Of a stretch of DNA of 64,000 nucleotides, positions 55,712 through 64,000 are shown in pieces (the first letter of the stretch is position 1; each line of letters begins with the position of its first letter). Both the position numbers and the translations under genes were made by a program. The notes under the pieces are model-generated. The model made no database searches. It was not told where the DNA came from and was given only the letters and a program-made list of their open reading frames with translations. Source of the DNA: Deltaproteobacteria bacterium (lineage in GTDB: Bacteria > Myxococcota > Myxococcia > Myxococcales > SZAS-1); contig JAFEBB010000003.1 in the NCBI GenBank assembly GCA_018266075.1, positions 145,741 through 209,740 of the forward strand, given 5' to 3'.

Positions 55712-57529
55712 ATGTCCAGGTTGATGGTTTTGGCCCTGGCAGTGATCTCGGCCGGCCTCATCTACGGCGCAGTGAGCAAGGTCGGCGACGTCCCCGCGGC
55801 GGCGCAGCAAGCGGCGGAGGCCCAGCTGCAGCAGTCGGCGCAGGGCCTGCTCGCCGCGCTCGCCGCCCAGCAGGGACATCAACGCGCCGTGGCCGCCGAG
55901 GTGACCCGCGACCCGGCCGTGCTCGGCGCGCTCGCCTCCGCTGCCGGCAAGGACGACGGCCCCTCGCTCGACGACGCCCCGGCGCTCAAGAGCGCCCTCG
56001 AGTCCGCGCTGGCCAAGCTCCCCGAAGGTGATCGCGGCTACGCGGCTGCGGCCATGGCCACCGAGAAGGGCGCGGTCGCGGTGGTTCCCGGGCACGATCC
56101 GCTCTCCGCGGGCACCTTCGGCTGGCTCGACGACGCGCTCAAGGCAGGCGGCAACGGCAAGCTCGCCGAGGTCGCCGGCCACAAGGTGCAGGTCTTCGCC
56201 TTCCCGGCCATGGCCATCAAGGGCAGCGACGCGCAGCAGGTGGGCACGCTGGCGGTGGCCTTCGCGCGCGACGGCGCCGCCATGACCAAGGCCCTCGAGG
56301 GCTTCCCCGGCGCCACGCTGGCCCTGGGCGGCAAGGTGCTCGCCACCACCGACGCGCCGCACGCCGAGGCCGCGGCCAAGCTCAGCGCCGGCGTGAAGGC
56401 GCTCGCCACCCAGCCTGGCAGCTTCGGCACCAAAGAGGCGACGTCGATCCTCGCGCGCGCCGTCGCGGTGCCGGGCAGCGAGGGCATGACCGCCGTGGCC
56501 ACGGCCGATCTCAGCAAGGTCGCGTCCGCCACCGCCGATGCGCAGAAGGGCGGGCTGATCTTCATCCCCATCGTGCTGGTGCTGGGCGTGGTGTTCGCGG
56601 CGCTGGCCCGCGGCGGTCGCGCCGCCGAGGACGACGACGAGGTGGTCCAGGCCGCGCCCGAGCCGATTTCGGCGCCGGATCCGCAGGCCAACCTGCGCAC
56701 CACGCCGCCGCCGCCGCCGGTGGAGCGCTTCCCCTCGAGCCCGCCGCCTCCGCCAAGGCCGGAGCCGGTGGTCGCCGCGCCGCCTCCTCCACCGCCTGCC
56801 GCTGCGCCACCTCCGCCGCCGAAGCCGGAGCCGGTGGTCGCCGCGCCGCCACCTCCGCCGCCGATGCCCAAGGCCGCGCCGCCGCCGCCGACGCCCACCG
56901 TTCCGCCGCCCGCGGCGATCAACCCGGTGCCGGGCTTCGACGAGCTCTTTGGTCCGCCCAGCGCGCCGCCGCCCAAGCCGGTGCAGGTGGAGACGCGCGC
57001 GAGCATGCCTGCCGCGGTGGCGCTGCCGCCGCCGATGTCGTCGGGCCCCGCGGTGGTTCCGCTGCCGCCACCGGCCCAGACGGGCGATCCGCTGGGCTTT
57101 TTGAACCAGTCGGCCGCGCAGAACCCGAACGACGTGGAGCGCACCGGCCTGATGAGCCGCGACGTGCTCAGCCAGCTTGCGAAGGAGTCGGCCAAGCCCA
57201 GCAACGGCGCCGCGCCGATGGAGGAGCGCACCGCGGTGGCTGCGGTGCCGGCGGAGATCCTTCGCCAGGCAGCCCGCTCCGCGCCGTCGCCCACGCCGTC
57301 GCTCAACGCCGAGGAGCAGCACTTCCAGGAGGTCTACCGGGAGTTCATGCAGACCCGCGAGCGCTGCGGCGAGCCGCCCGAGAACCTCACCTTCGAGAAG
57401 TTCGCCGCCAAGCTGCGCAAGAACAAGGAGCAGCTGGTGGTGAAGTACGCGTGCAAGAGCGTGCGCTTCCAGGTCTACGTGAAGGAGGGCAAGGCCGCCC
57501 TCAAGGCCACGCCCGTCAAAGAAGCTTGA
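55712..57529 (+). CDS. MXAN_5187-like membrane protein with Pro-rich stalk
   Basis: 605 residues from ATG at 55712; the frame is open for 500 bp further upstream without similarity, and AAGGTG precedes this ATG. N-terminal membrane helix (LMVLALAVISAGLIYGAV). An Ala-rich periplasmic domain (about 25-280) follows, then a second helix (GGLIFIPIVLVLGVVFAALA, about 282-301). A cytoplasmic Pro-rich stretch (about 325-430) comes next. The C-terminal domain (about 530-600, EEQHFQEVYREFMQTRERC and VRFQVYVKEGKA) resembles the C-terminal domain annotated in myxobacterial MXAN_5187-type proteins. The topology is that of a receptor; the signal and output are unknown. Confidence 0.78.
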   Translation: MSRLMVLALAVISAGLIYGAVSKVGDVPAAAQQAAEAQLQQSAQGLLAALAAQQGHQRAVAAEVTRDPAVLGALASAAGKDDGPSLDDAPALKSALESALAKLPEGDRGYAAAAMATEKGAVAVVPGHDPLSAGTFGWLDDALKAGGNGKLAEVAGHKVQVFAFPAMAIKGSDAQQVGTLAVAFARDGAAMTKALEGFPGATLALGGKVLATTDAPHAEAAAKLSAGVKALATQPGSFGTKEATSILARAVAVPGSEGMTAVATADLSKVASATADAQKGGLIFIPIVLVLGVVFAALARGGRAAEDDDEVVQAAPEPISAPDPQANLRTTPPPPPVERFPSSPPPPPRPEPVVAAPPPPPPAAAPPPPPKPEPVVAAPPPPPPMPKAAPPPPTPTVPPPAAINPVPGFDELFGPPSAPPPKPVQVETRASMPAAVALPPPMSSGPAVVPLPPPAQTGDPLGFLNQSAAQNPNDVERTGLMSRDVLSQLAKESAKPSNGAAPMEERTAVAAVPAEILRQAARSAPSPTPSLNAEEQHFQEVYREFMQTRERCGEPPENLTFEKFAAKLRKNKEQLVVKYACKSVRFQVYVKEGKAALKATPVKEA

Positions 57530-57818
57530 TCGACGCCTGATCCGGATCCGGATCCGAATCTTGCGGGCACCCGGCTTCGCGCCGCGGTGCTCGCTTCGTT
57601 CTTGGGGCGGGTAAAGCGCGTTGACGCGCGCGCGTGCATGGGTTCCCGACACTGGAGCGCCGCTGCCCCTCGGGAATCCGCGGCCTGCTCCACTTGGGGC
57701 ACGGTGACGGCGACGCAACTTCCCGGAAAACGGACCGAGAATTCGCGGCCGGAGATGGTGTAGGACTTGCAACTCCCGGCGCGGTTCTGGAGCTGCTTCG
57801 GGCAGCCGGCGGGCGCGA

Positions 57819-60800
57819 ATGAGGATCGTGAGCCAAGCCTCGGGGATGCAGGGTTCGCCGCACGCGCGGGAGCTCTCGGCCCTCGTGCGTGAGCACGCGC
57901 TGGCTCGAGCCGATGGTCAGGGTCGCACCGCGTTCGTGCGCGGGCCGTCGGGCGTGGGCAAGCGCGAGCTGCTCGCGAGCCTTCAGCGCGAGCTCTCGGC
58001 GCAGGGCGTCCGGGTGCTCGCGGCGACCGGCGGTGCCGGCGGCGCCTACGCGCTCTTCCGGCCGCTGGTGAAAGAGCTTCTGGCGCTGCTCGCCGAGTCC
58101 GGCGTGCCCGCGCGCACCGTGGACGAGCTCGGCAAGCGCTGTGGTCCGCTGCGCGGCGAGCAGGCCCAGGCGCGCGCCGACGATGCGCCGCTGGAGCTCG
58201 CCGACGCCGTCGCCGAGTTGTTCGCGCTCGCGGGTCGCAGCGCACCCTGCTACCTGCTGGGCGAGCTGGAGGCGGCCGATCGCGCGTCGCTGGAGCTCTT
58301 GCGCTACCTGCTCGCGGCCGCTCAGGCCCCGGGCGCGCGCGCGGGCGGGCTGTACGTGCTCGCCTTCCGCGACGAGGGTGCGCTGCCCGAGCCGCTCGCC
58401 GACATCGCGGCGAAGGTCACGGGCGTCACCGTCTCGCTGACCGGCCTCGACCTCGACGGAATCCGCAGCTACCTCACCCGCCCCGACGTCGCCGAGCGCT
58501 TGCTGGATCTCACCGGCGGCCTGCCCGCGGTGCTGGAGCAGGTGCTCGCGGCCCCGCCCGAGGCGAACCCGGAGCGGCTGTTCCTGCGCCGGCTGGATCG
58601 GCTCGCCGAGCCCGAGCGCGACGCGCTGGCCGCCCTGGCGCTGGCCGATGGCCCTTCGGATGCGGAGCTGCTCGCGTCGGTCGTCGCGCGCGCGCGCGGC
58701 ACCGCGGCGCTGGATCTGTCCACGCGGCTGGAGCGGCTTGCGGGGCAGCGAATCCTGACGGTCGACGGCGGGCGCTACCGCTTCGCGCGCCAGGCGGATC
58801 GCGAGGCGCTGTGCGAGTGGCTCACCGAGAGCGGCACGGCAGAGCTGCACCGCGCGTGGGGCGAGGCGCTGCGCGCGCAGAAGTCGGAGCCGGAGCGCGT
58901 GGCGAGGCACCTGCTGCTGGCGGATCCGACCGGATCCGGCGTGGCCGCGGCGCTCGACGCCGCGCACGATCTCGCCGCGCGGCTCGCCAGCGACGACGCG
59001 ATTGCGCTCTACCACCGGGCGCAGCCCTTCGCGCCGCGCGAGAAGCGGCTGGAGATCGATCGCGCGCTGGCCGAGCTGTATCGGCAGGTGGCCGACTATC
59101 CCTCGGCGCTGCGGCACCTGGCGCGCTGGCGCCGGGCGCTGCCCGAGGCCGAGCGCGCGCTGCCGCGTGCGCAGGCCGCGCGGATCCTGGTCACGATGGG
59201 CCGACTGGGCACGGCCGAGAAGCTCCTCACCGCGGTGCTCGGCGCGAACCAGAGGCTCGACGCTTCCGATGCCGCGAAGGGTCGCGCGTTTGCGGACCTG
59301 GGTGAGGTGCTCTTCCTGCGCGGCGATTACACGCGCGCCGCCAAGCTCAGCGCCGAGGCCCTGCCGCAGCTCGCGGAGCACTTCGACCTCGCCTTCGCGC
59401 TGCGGAACACGCTGGGCAAGGTGCACCTGGCGCAGGGCGAGTATCCGCTGGCCGCGGCGTGCTTCGCGGAGAACGCGCAGCTCGCGCTCGGTCGCGGGGC
59501 CACGCGCGAGGCGGCGCAGGCCACGTTGAACCGCGGCGTGGTGGCGCACCGCCAGGGCGACAAGCGCGCGGCGATTGCGCTGTACCGCGAAGCCCTGCCC
59601 GAGCTCGACAAGAAGGGCCAGGCGCACGCGCTCTCCAACCTGGGCTCGCTCTATGCCGAGAGCGGCGAGTTCGATCCGGCCGTCGACCATCTGAGCCGCG
59701 CGCTCACCGCGTTCTCGCGTGCGCGGCGGGCGAAGGAAGTGGCCCACTGCGCTGGCAACCTGGCGCGGCTGGAGCTCTTCCTCGGCGATCTCGATCGTGC
59801 CGGTGAGCTGCGCGAGCACATGTCGCAGAGCGCCGCGGCGGTGGGCGATCCCTACCTGTGCGCGAGCGCAGAGCTGATTGGCGCCGAGGTGCTCGAGGCC
59901 CGCGGCGAGGCGCGCGAGGCGTTCGCGGCGTATCGCAGCGCGCGCGCAGCGTTCGAGAAGCTGTCGAGCCCGCGCTACGCGGCAGAAGCTGCCCTCGGTG
60001 GCGCGCGTGCGGCGCTGGCGGCCGGCGAGCGCGCCGATGCGCGGATGGAGTTGCTCGCGCCGTCGATCGACGCGCTTGCGCCCAAGACGCCGGCGATTGC
60101 GGTCGAGCGCGACCTCGTCGCCGGTGAGCTCGCGTTGCTGGCGGGAGAGCTTCCCGAGGCCACGCGTCGGCTCTCGCGCGCCAAGGAGCAGCTGCTCGCC
60201 GAGCCGGATCTCGAGGGCCCGTATCGGGTGTACGCGCTGCTCGCGAAGCTGCGCCAGGCCTGCGGCGATCCCTCGGGCGCGGCGGCCGAGCTGGCCCGTG
60301 CGGCGCGCTTGCTGGAAGAGCTCTCGTCGCGCGTGTCGCCGCTGCGGCGGCAGGCGTTCGCGCAGCTGCCGCGCCGGGCGTCGGTGCTGGCCGCGGCCGC
60401 GGAGCGCGAGATCACCCCCGCGCGCGTGCACCGGGCGCTGGACCTGGGCGCGCCGAGCGTCGAAGAGGTCTCGGTGGCGATGGTGGGCCGCTGCGAGCCC
60501 GTGCAGAAGGTCTTCCGGATGCTGCCGCCGGTGGCGCGCGCGAACACCACCGTGCTCATCCGCGGCGAGAGCGGCACCGGCAAGGAGCTCATCGCCGAGG
60601 CCATTCACCGGGGCTCGCCCCGGCGCGAGATGCCGCTGGTGAAGGTGAACTGCGCGGCGATGGTCGAGGACCTGCTCTTGAGCGAGCTCTTCGGCCACGA
60701 CAAGGGCGCGTTCACGGGTGCGGTGCGCGAGCGCAAGGGCCGCTTCGAGCTCGCCGACGGCGGCACGATCTTCCTCGACGAGGTCGGCGACCTCTCGCCC

Positions 60801-61586
60801 AAGGCCCAGGTGGCGCTCTTGCGCGTGCTCCAGGAGCGGACGTTCGAGCGCGTGGGCGGCACCAAGACGCTCAGCGTGGACGTGCGCGTCGTCTGCGCCA
60901 CCAACCGCGACCTCGAGGGGATGATCGCCTCGGGCCAGTTCCGCCAGGACCTCTACTACCGCCTCAAGGGCGTGATGCTGGAGCTGCCGGCGCTGCGCGA
61001 GCGCGGCGAGGATCTCTCGCTGCTGTGCTCGCACTTCCTGGCGCGCATCGCGCGGACTCGAAACGAAGAGGCCAAGGTCCTCGCCCCTGAGGCGCTGGAG
61101 CTGCTGGCGCGGCACACCTGGCCGGGGAACATCCGCGAGCTGGAGAACGTGCTGGAGAGCGCGAGCCTCTTTGCCTCGGGGCGGGTGATTGGCGTGGAGT
61201 GCTTCGACCACCTGCCCGAGCTGCGTGGCGAGCCGCGCGGGCCGGTGGCTCGTCCGCTGCCCGCGCCGCCTGCCGCGCCGACCCTCGTGCCCGAGCCCGC
61301 ACCGCTGCCGGCGCCGGCCGCGGAGCTGGCCGAAGGGCCGATCGACTACTTCGAGATCGTCCGCCGCCGCGGCGTCAGTCTCAAAGACCTGCGCCAGGAG
61401 ATGGAGACGCAGTGCATCGCCCGCGCGCTGGGCGAAGGCCGGGGCAATATCTCCGAGGCGGCGCGCATCCTGCGCATGAAGCGCTCGCGACTTTCGCAGA
61501 TCGTCAACGCCGACCCCCAGCTCCGGTCCCTCAGCAAGGGTGGACCGGGTGATGCGGATGGGGTCGACAGCGACCTCGAGGATTAG
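57819..61586 (+). CDS. Large transcription regulator: AAA ATPase, TPR array, sigma-54 activator domain and Fis-type HTH
   Basis: 1255 residues. An N-terminal STAND/AAA_16-like ATPase (about 14-300) carries the P-loop [14 protein letters not shown]. About 500 residues of TPR-like helices follow. A complete sigma-54 interaction AAA+ domain (about 880-1120) has Walker A GESGTGKE near 916, the GAFTGA loop that contacts sigma-54, and [14 protein letters not shown] Pro/Ala linker and a Fis-like helix-turn-helix (about 1195-1240, [16 protein letters not shown]) end the protein. There is no receiver or FHA domain, so sensing probably goes through the ATPase-TPR part. ATG at 57819 lacks a strong ribosome-binding site. 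The adjoining lipoprotein starts 44 bp downstream. Confidence 0.9.
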   Translation: MRIVSQASGMQGSPHARELSALVREHALARADGQGRTAFVRGPSGVGKRELLASLQRELSAQGVRVLAATGGAGGAYALFRPLVKELLALLAESGVPARTVDELGKRCGPLRGEQAQARADDAPLELADAVAELFALAGRSAPCYLLGELEAADRASLELLRYLLAAAQAPGARAGGLYVLAFRDEGALPEPLADIAAKVTGVTVSLTGLDLDGIRSYLTRPDVAERLLDLTGGLPAVLEQVLAAPPEANPERLFLRRLDRLAEPERDALAALALADGPSDAELLASVVARARGTAALDLSTRLERLAGQRILTVDGGRYRFARQADREALCEWLTESGTAELHRAWGEALRAQKSEPERVARHLLLADPTGSGVAAALDAAHDLAARLASDDAIALYHRAQPFAPREKRLEIDRALAELYRQVADYPSALRHLARWRRALPEAERALPRAQAARILVTMGRLGTAEKLLTAVLGANQRLDASDAAKGRAFADLGEVLFLRGDYTRAAKLSAEALPQLAEHFDLAFALRNTLGKVHLAQGEYPLAAACFAENAQLALGRGATREAAQATLNRGVVAHRQGDKRAAIALYREALPELDKKGQAHALSNLGSLYAESGEFDPAVDHLSRALTAFSRARRAKEVAHCAGNLARLELFLGDLDRAGELREHMSQSAAAVGDPYLCASAELIGAEVLEARGEAREAFAAYRSARAAFEKLSSPRYAAEAALGGARAALAAGERADARMELLAPSIDALAPKTPAIAVERDLVAGELALLAGELPEATRRLSRAKEQLLAEPDLEGPYRVYALLAKLRQACGDPSGAAAELARAARLLEELSSRVSPLRRQAFAQLPRRASVLAAAAEREITPARVHRALDLGAPSVEEVSVAMVGRCEPVQKVFRMLPPVARANTTVLIRGESGTGKELIAEAIHRGSPRREMPLVKVNCAAMVEDLLLSELFGHDKGAFTGAVRERKGRFELADGGTIFLDEVGDLSPKAQVALLRVLQERTFERVGGTKTLSVDVRVVCATNRDLEGMIASGQFRQDLYYRLKGVMLELPALRERGEDLSLLCSHFLARIARTRNEEAKVLAPEALELLARHTWPGNIRELENVLESASLFASGRVIGVECFDHLPELRGEPRGPVARPLPAPPAAPTLVPEPAPLPAPAAELAEGPIDYFEIVRRRGVSLKDLRQEMETQCIARALGEGRGNISEAARILRMKRSRLSQIVNADPQLRSLSKGGPGDADGVDSDLED

Positions 61587-61630
61587 GTATGTCATTTGCA
61601 CAGGCGCCAAGCGGCTGGAGGAACAGGTCC

Positions 61631-61966
61631 ATGGTGCGCAAGGTCATCATTGGAGTTTGCGTGGGCGCGGCGCTTGCGCTGAGCGGCTGCGCGGGGGCGC
61701 AGGCCGGTCTGCGAGCCGACGACGCGTTGGCGAATTCGCAGGCTCATGAGGCAGGCACGGACGCGCCGGTGGCGGTGAACGGCCGGGCTTCCTTCGAAGC
61801 GGCTGAGTCTTCGGGTGGTTACGCGGGCAGCACGGCCGCGACGCGCACGAGCGACTCGCAGGATCCGATTCCCATCACGCCCAACCCGACGGCGATGCAG
61901 AACGGCGACGGCTCGGGGCACTACCGCCTGCATGGCGACAGCCCGGTGGCTTCGCAGATCCCGTAG
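61631..61966 (+). CDS. Small lipoprotein of unknown function
   Basis: 111 residues from ATG at 61631, with GGAGG about 9 bases upstream; an in-frame ATG at 61589 is less likely. Lipobox LALSGC after a basic start (MVRKVIIGVCVGAALALSG). The mature part is low in hydrophobic residues and rich in Ala, Gly, Ser, Thr and Asp, probably disordered. It begins 44 bp after the sigma-54 regulator and may share its transcript. No family is recognised. Confidence 0.65.
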   Translation: MVRKVIIGVCVGAALALSGCAGAQAGLRADDALANSQAHEAGTDAPVAVNGRASFEAAESSGGYAGSTAATRTSDSQDPIPITPNPTAMQNGDGSGHYRLHGDSPVASQIP

Positions 61967-61987
61967 TTCGGGTGTCGCCAGAAGTGC

Positions 61988-62001
61988 GTTAGCGCGCTAA
62001 C
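61988..62001. promoter_or_regulatory. 14-bp perfect palindrome
   Basis: GTTAGCGCGCTAAC is a perfect palindrome 21 bp after the small lipoprotein's stop. It could be an operator for a dimeric regulator or half of an RNA hairpin; position alone does not decide. Confidence 0.4.
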
Positions 62002-62043
62002 GACCCGCGACAGGCAGTGAACTCCCGCTCGCGAATTTCCGAG

Positions 62044-62070
62044 GCCGGATCCGAATGGATCCGGCTTTCG
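62044..62070 (+). terminator. Hairpin terminator
   Basis: GCCGGATCC (62044-62052) pairs perfectly with GGATCCGGC (62057-62065) around a GAAT loop, followed by TTTCG and then TCTTTCG. It ends the sigma-54 regulator/lipoprotein unit. It contains one copy of the recurring CGGATCCG word. Confidence 0.7.
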
Positions 62071-62118
62071 TCTTTCGGGGAAAGCGCTGGCGACCGCGGG
62101 GGCCGTCGACTCGATCGA

Positions 62119-62622
62119 GTAGCGTGTCGGGCCCGCGGCGAGGCAGGAGCGAGCTGAACGCGAAGCGGAGGTCGCGTCGGGTTCACCGCCGTCACCGAGA
62201 ACGTGAAGTGGGTTCACCCGGTCCAATTTTTTGAGTCTTCTCGAGCACCACCCCCGCCCGGCCTGGAGCGCCACGGCGCCGAGTACCTCGCTTCGCTCGG
62301 GCGTTGGCGAGAGCTGCACGGGGCGCTCCTCAGGAGCGACGACGCCTTCTCGTGGCTTTGGGGGAAACGAATTTCAACCCCAAGAAGCAGAAGCACGTCC
62401 AGCGGGCGCCGTCGCATCGAACGAACATCCTGCCGCACGCACGAGCGAAGCGAGGAGTCTGGCGCTGCGGCACAATGACCTCCGGGATTGCTGCCCGGGG
62501 CTGCCCAAGAAATTTTGACTGGGTGAACCCGCTTCACGTCCTCGGTGACGGCGGTGAACCTGTGCCGGCCTCAGCGCCGCACCCAGCCCACACCCGCGAC
62601 ACCGCGGGCCCGCCACGCATCG
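62119..62622. repeat. Element with long inverted terminal repeats (MITE-like)
   Basis: The left arm (62119-62232) and the reverse complement of the right arm (about 62508-62622) match. The inner 50 bp are nearly identical, with GGTTCACCGCCGTCACCGAG at 62180 and its complement ending at 62561. The outer 60 bp match more loosely but keep the same length and share CGGGCCCGCGG. The 275-bp centre has no gene. No target-site duplication is evident. It may be a non-autonomous mobile element or a decayed inverted duplication. Confidence 0.65.
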
Positions 62623-62681
62623 CTGTGGCGTGTCCTGGGAATCGCCTCGTGGACCGACCGACGCGCAGGTATCGTGCGCCC

Positions 62682-63950
62682 ATGCGCGTGCGAGATCCCA
62701 TTCACGGGACCATTCCCGTGGCCGACAGCGAGGTCGGGCTCATCGACAGCCCGTTCTATCAACGGCTGCGGCACATCAAGCAGCTCGGCTTCGGCGAGCT
62801 CGCGTTCCCGGGCGCCACCCACACCCGCCACGCGCACTGCCTCGGCGCGATGCACGTCGCCAGCCGGCTCTTCGATGCCGTCGTGTCGCCCCTCAAGCTC
62901 GCCGATGCCGATGTCGCGCGGCTGCGTCGGGCGGTCCGTGTGGCCACGCTCCTCCACGACGTTGGACACCTGCCGCTCTCCCACGCCGCCGAGAGCATCG
63001 CCCCGGCTCGCGCGGCGCTGAAGCTGCCTGCGTGGCTCGGAAACGACTCCGGCCAGGCCAGCCACGAGGACTTCACGGCCAAGCTGCTCCTCGACTCGAG
63101 CTTGACCCACGTGCTGCAGACAGCGCTCGAGGGCACGGGCTTCGGGCCGGAGGCGATCGCGTCGTTGGTTGCGGGTGTGGAGCCGCCGGGTGGGAGTCCG
63201 TTTCAGATCGGCGGCCGCGACGTGATGCCGCTCCTGCGCCAGCTCGTCTCCGGCGAGCTCGACGCCGATCGCATGGACTACCTGCTCCGCGACTCGTTCT
63301 TCACCGGCGTGAAGTACGGCGCCTACGACCTCGACTGGATCATCCAGAACCTCTGGCCCGCAGAGCTGAACGGGAAGGCGTACCTGGCGCTGTCGAAGGT
63401 GGCGGTGTTCGCGTTCGAGGACTTTCTCCTCTCGCGGTACCACATGTTCGTGTCGGTCTATTACCACCACACCGCGATCTGCTTCGACGAGCTGCTCCGC
63501 CGCTACTACGCCGACGCGCGCGGCGAGTTCGAGGTGCCCACCGACCCGAATGGCTTCCTGGCCTGCGACGACGTGGCCCTCTGGCACACCCTGCGGCGCT
63601 CGAAGAGCCGCTGGGCGGAGCGCATCGTGCGGCGGCGCGGGTTCAAGATGATCGCCCAGGTCACCGCGCAGGACGCGGGCTACGACCTCGACGCCCTCGT
63701 GCGCGAATTGAAGGGCGCGGGCATCGAGCACTTCCGCACGGCGAGCAAGGGCGTGCTCAGCAAGTACTTCGTCGGCGGCGGCACCGCGGGCCTCTACGTG
63801 CTCGATCGCGGCACCGGACGGCTCACGCCCATCACCCAGTACACGCCGCTCTATCAGCGCTACGCAGACACGGTGACGCTCGAGCGGGTGTACGTCGACG
63901 ACGCGCGGAGCGACGAGGCCCGCGCCATCCTCCAACGATCGATGACCTAG
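62682..63950 (+). CDS. HD-domain phosphohydrolase (dGTPase/SAMHD1-like)
   Basis: 422 residues from ATG at 62682; the open frame upstream is repeat DNA. It starts RVRDPIHGTIPV, the standard opening of this family. The HD metal ligands are visible as TRHAHCLG, LLHDVGHLPLSH and, later, ELDADRMDYLLRDS. A helical C-terminal half follows. Members hydrolyse dNTPs (SAMHD1, dGTPases) or other phosphorylated nucleotides. The substrate cannot be given from sequence. It is preceded directly by the inverted-repeat element. Confidence 0.88.
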   Translation: MRVRDPIHGTIPVADSEVGLIDSPFYQRLRHIKQLGFGELAFPGATHTRHAHCLGAMHVASRLFDAVVSPLKLADADVARLRRAVRVATLLHDVGHLPLSHAAESIAPARAALKLPAWLGNDSGQASHEDFTAKLLLDSSLTHVLQTALEGTGFGPEAIASLVAGVEPPGGSPFQIGGRDVMPLLRQLVSGELDADRMDYLLRDSFFTGVKYGAYDLDWIIQNLWPAELNGKAYLALSKVAVFAFEDFLLSRYHMFVSVYYHHTAICFDELLRRYYADARGEFEVPTDPNGFLACDDVALWHTLRRSKSRWAERIVRRRGFKMIAQVTAQDAGYDLDALVRELKGAGIEHFRTASKGVLSKYFVGGGTAGLYVLDRGTGRLTPITQYTPLYQRYADTVTLERVYVDDARSDEARAILQRSMT

Positions 63951-64000
63951 GAGCCTGTCCGGGTAACAGCCAGCAAGCGATCGACGCCCGCACGTTGGCC
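63951..64000. other. Trailing sequence without identified feature
   Basis: The last 50 bp after the HD-domain gene show no coding frame, hairpin or promoter that I can support. Confidence 0.5.

Larger units (their letters stand above)
61967..62681. other. Gene-free 715-bp stretch: palindrome, terminator and an inverted-repeat element
   Basis: No gene is supported here. The stretch contains the palindrome at 61988, the terminator at 62044, and a roughly 500-bp element (62119-62622) bounded by inverted copies of about 113 bp. The open frames within it come from the repeats and lack start signals or family similarity. Confidence 0.65.

Noticed and set aside
57530..57818. Sigma-54 promoter before the large regulator
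   Set aside because: I found no convincing TGGCAC-N5-TTGC element; the nearest matches lack the GG or GC core.
57516..61610. 1364-residue reverse frame opposite the sigma-54 regulator
   Set aside because: Shadow frame of Arg/Ala/Gln/Leu with no motif, opposite a protein with Walker and GAFTGA motifs.
62214..62537. Possible tRNA-like trace (frame reading APGSNPGGH)
   Set aside because: No cloverleaf, T-loop or acceptor stem could be drawn from the sequence.
62304..62681. N-terminal extension of the HD hydrolase into the repeat element
   Set aside because: The family starts at RVRDPIHG; the upstream frame is inverted-repeat DNA without similarity.

Overview
The window is about two-thirds G+C, with wobble positions almost all G or C. 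It is packed with secreted lipoproteins, a Hanks-type kinase, a PP2C phosphatase, a sigma-54 activator and a proline-rich protein resembling the myxobacterial MXAN_5187 family. This points to a Myxococcota (delta-proteobacterial) chromosome. I saw no rRNA, tRNA, CRISPR array, prophage, transposase or replication origin. Because G+C is so high, very long open frames occur opposite most genes; I treat these as shadows.

Layout. 1-177: tail of an unknown gene. 347-7598: tamB-tamA outer-membrane module. 7603-8739: acyl-CoA dehydrogenase. 8916-12484: Ig-like lipoprotein and a KdsD-type sugar isomerase. 12574-18943: the most interesting stretch, made of a PqqD-like protein, a giant FG-GAP lipoprotein, a 63-residue peptide with six cysteines, a 21-bp periodic array, an HprK-like kinase and a Sec11-type S26 peptidase. 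18940-24648: envelope proteins, a DUF155 protein, family 4 uracil-DNA glycosylase and a Ser/Thr kinase. 24632-32608: PEGA/TPR protein, serine-linker lipoprotein, CoaBC, FadL-like porin, PP2C-cNMP protein and a cysteine-every-third-residue protein. 32729-36315: two lipoproteins with Gly/Ser/Thr linkers. 36404-40944: RamB-like regulator divergent from malate synthase and isocitrate lyase (glyoxylate bypass). 41115-48919: four co-directional lipoproteins, three of them paralogues with a VWA-like domain, calcium-type Asp repeats and a shared C-terminal module. 48988-51157: thiE, a class I amidotransferase and thiD. 51221-54588: two polytopic GT-C-like membrane proteins. 54585-57529: small lipoproteins and the MXAN_5187-like protein. 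57819-61586: a 1255-residue ATPase-TPR-sigma-54 activator. 61631-61966: a small lipoprotein. 62119-62622: an inverted-repeat element. 62682-63950: an HD phosphohydrolase.

How the parts fit. The best candidate for an undescribed system is 12574-18943. A PqqD-type peptide-binding protein, an HprK-like kinase (HprK homologues phosphorylate the lasso precursor in paeninodin-type clusters) and a Ser-His S26B-type peptidase surround a short peptide with a charged leader and a cysteine-rich tail. I infer a peptide-maturation pathway. The giant lipoprotein inside the locus and the 21-bp heptad array before the kinase are unexplained additions. A second pattern is genome-wide: the palindrome CGGATCCG occurs at least 32 times in 64 kb, several times more often than base composition predicts.
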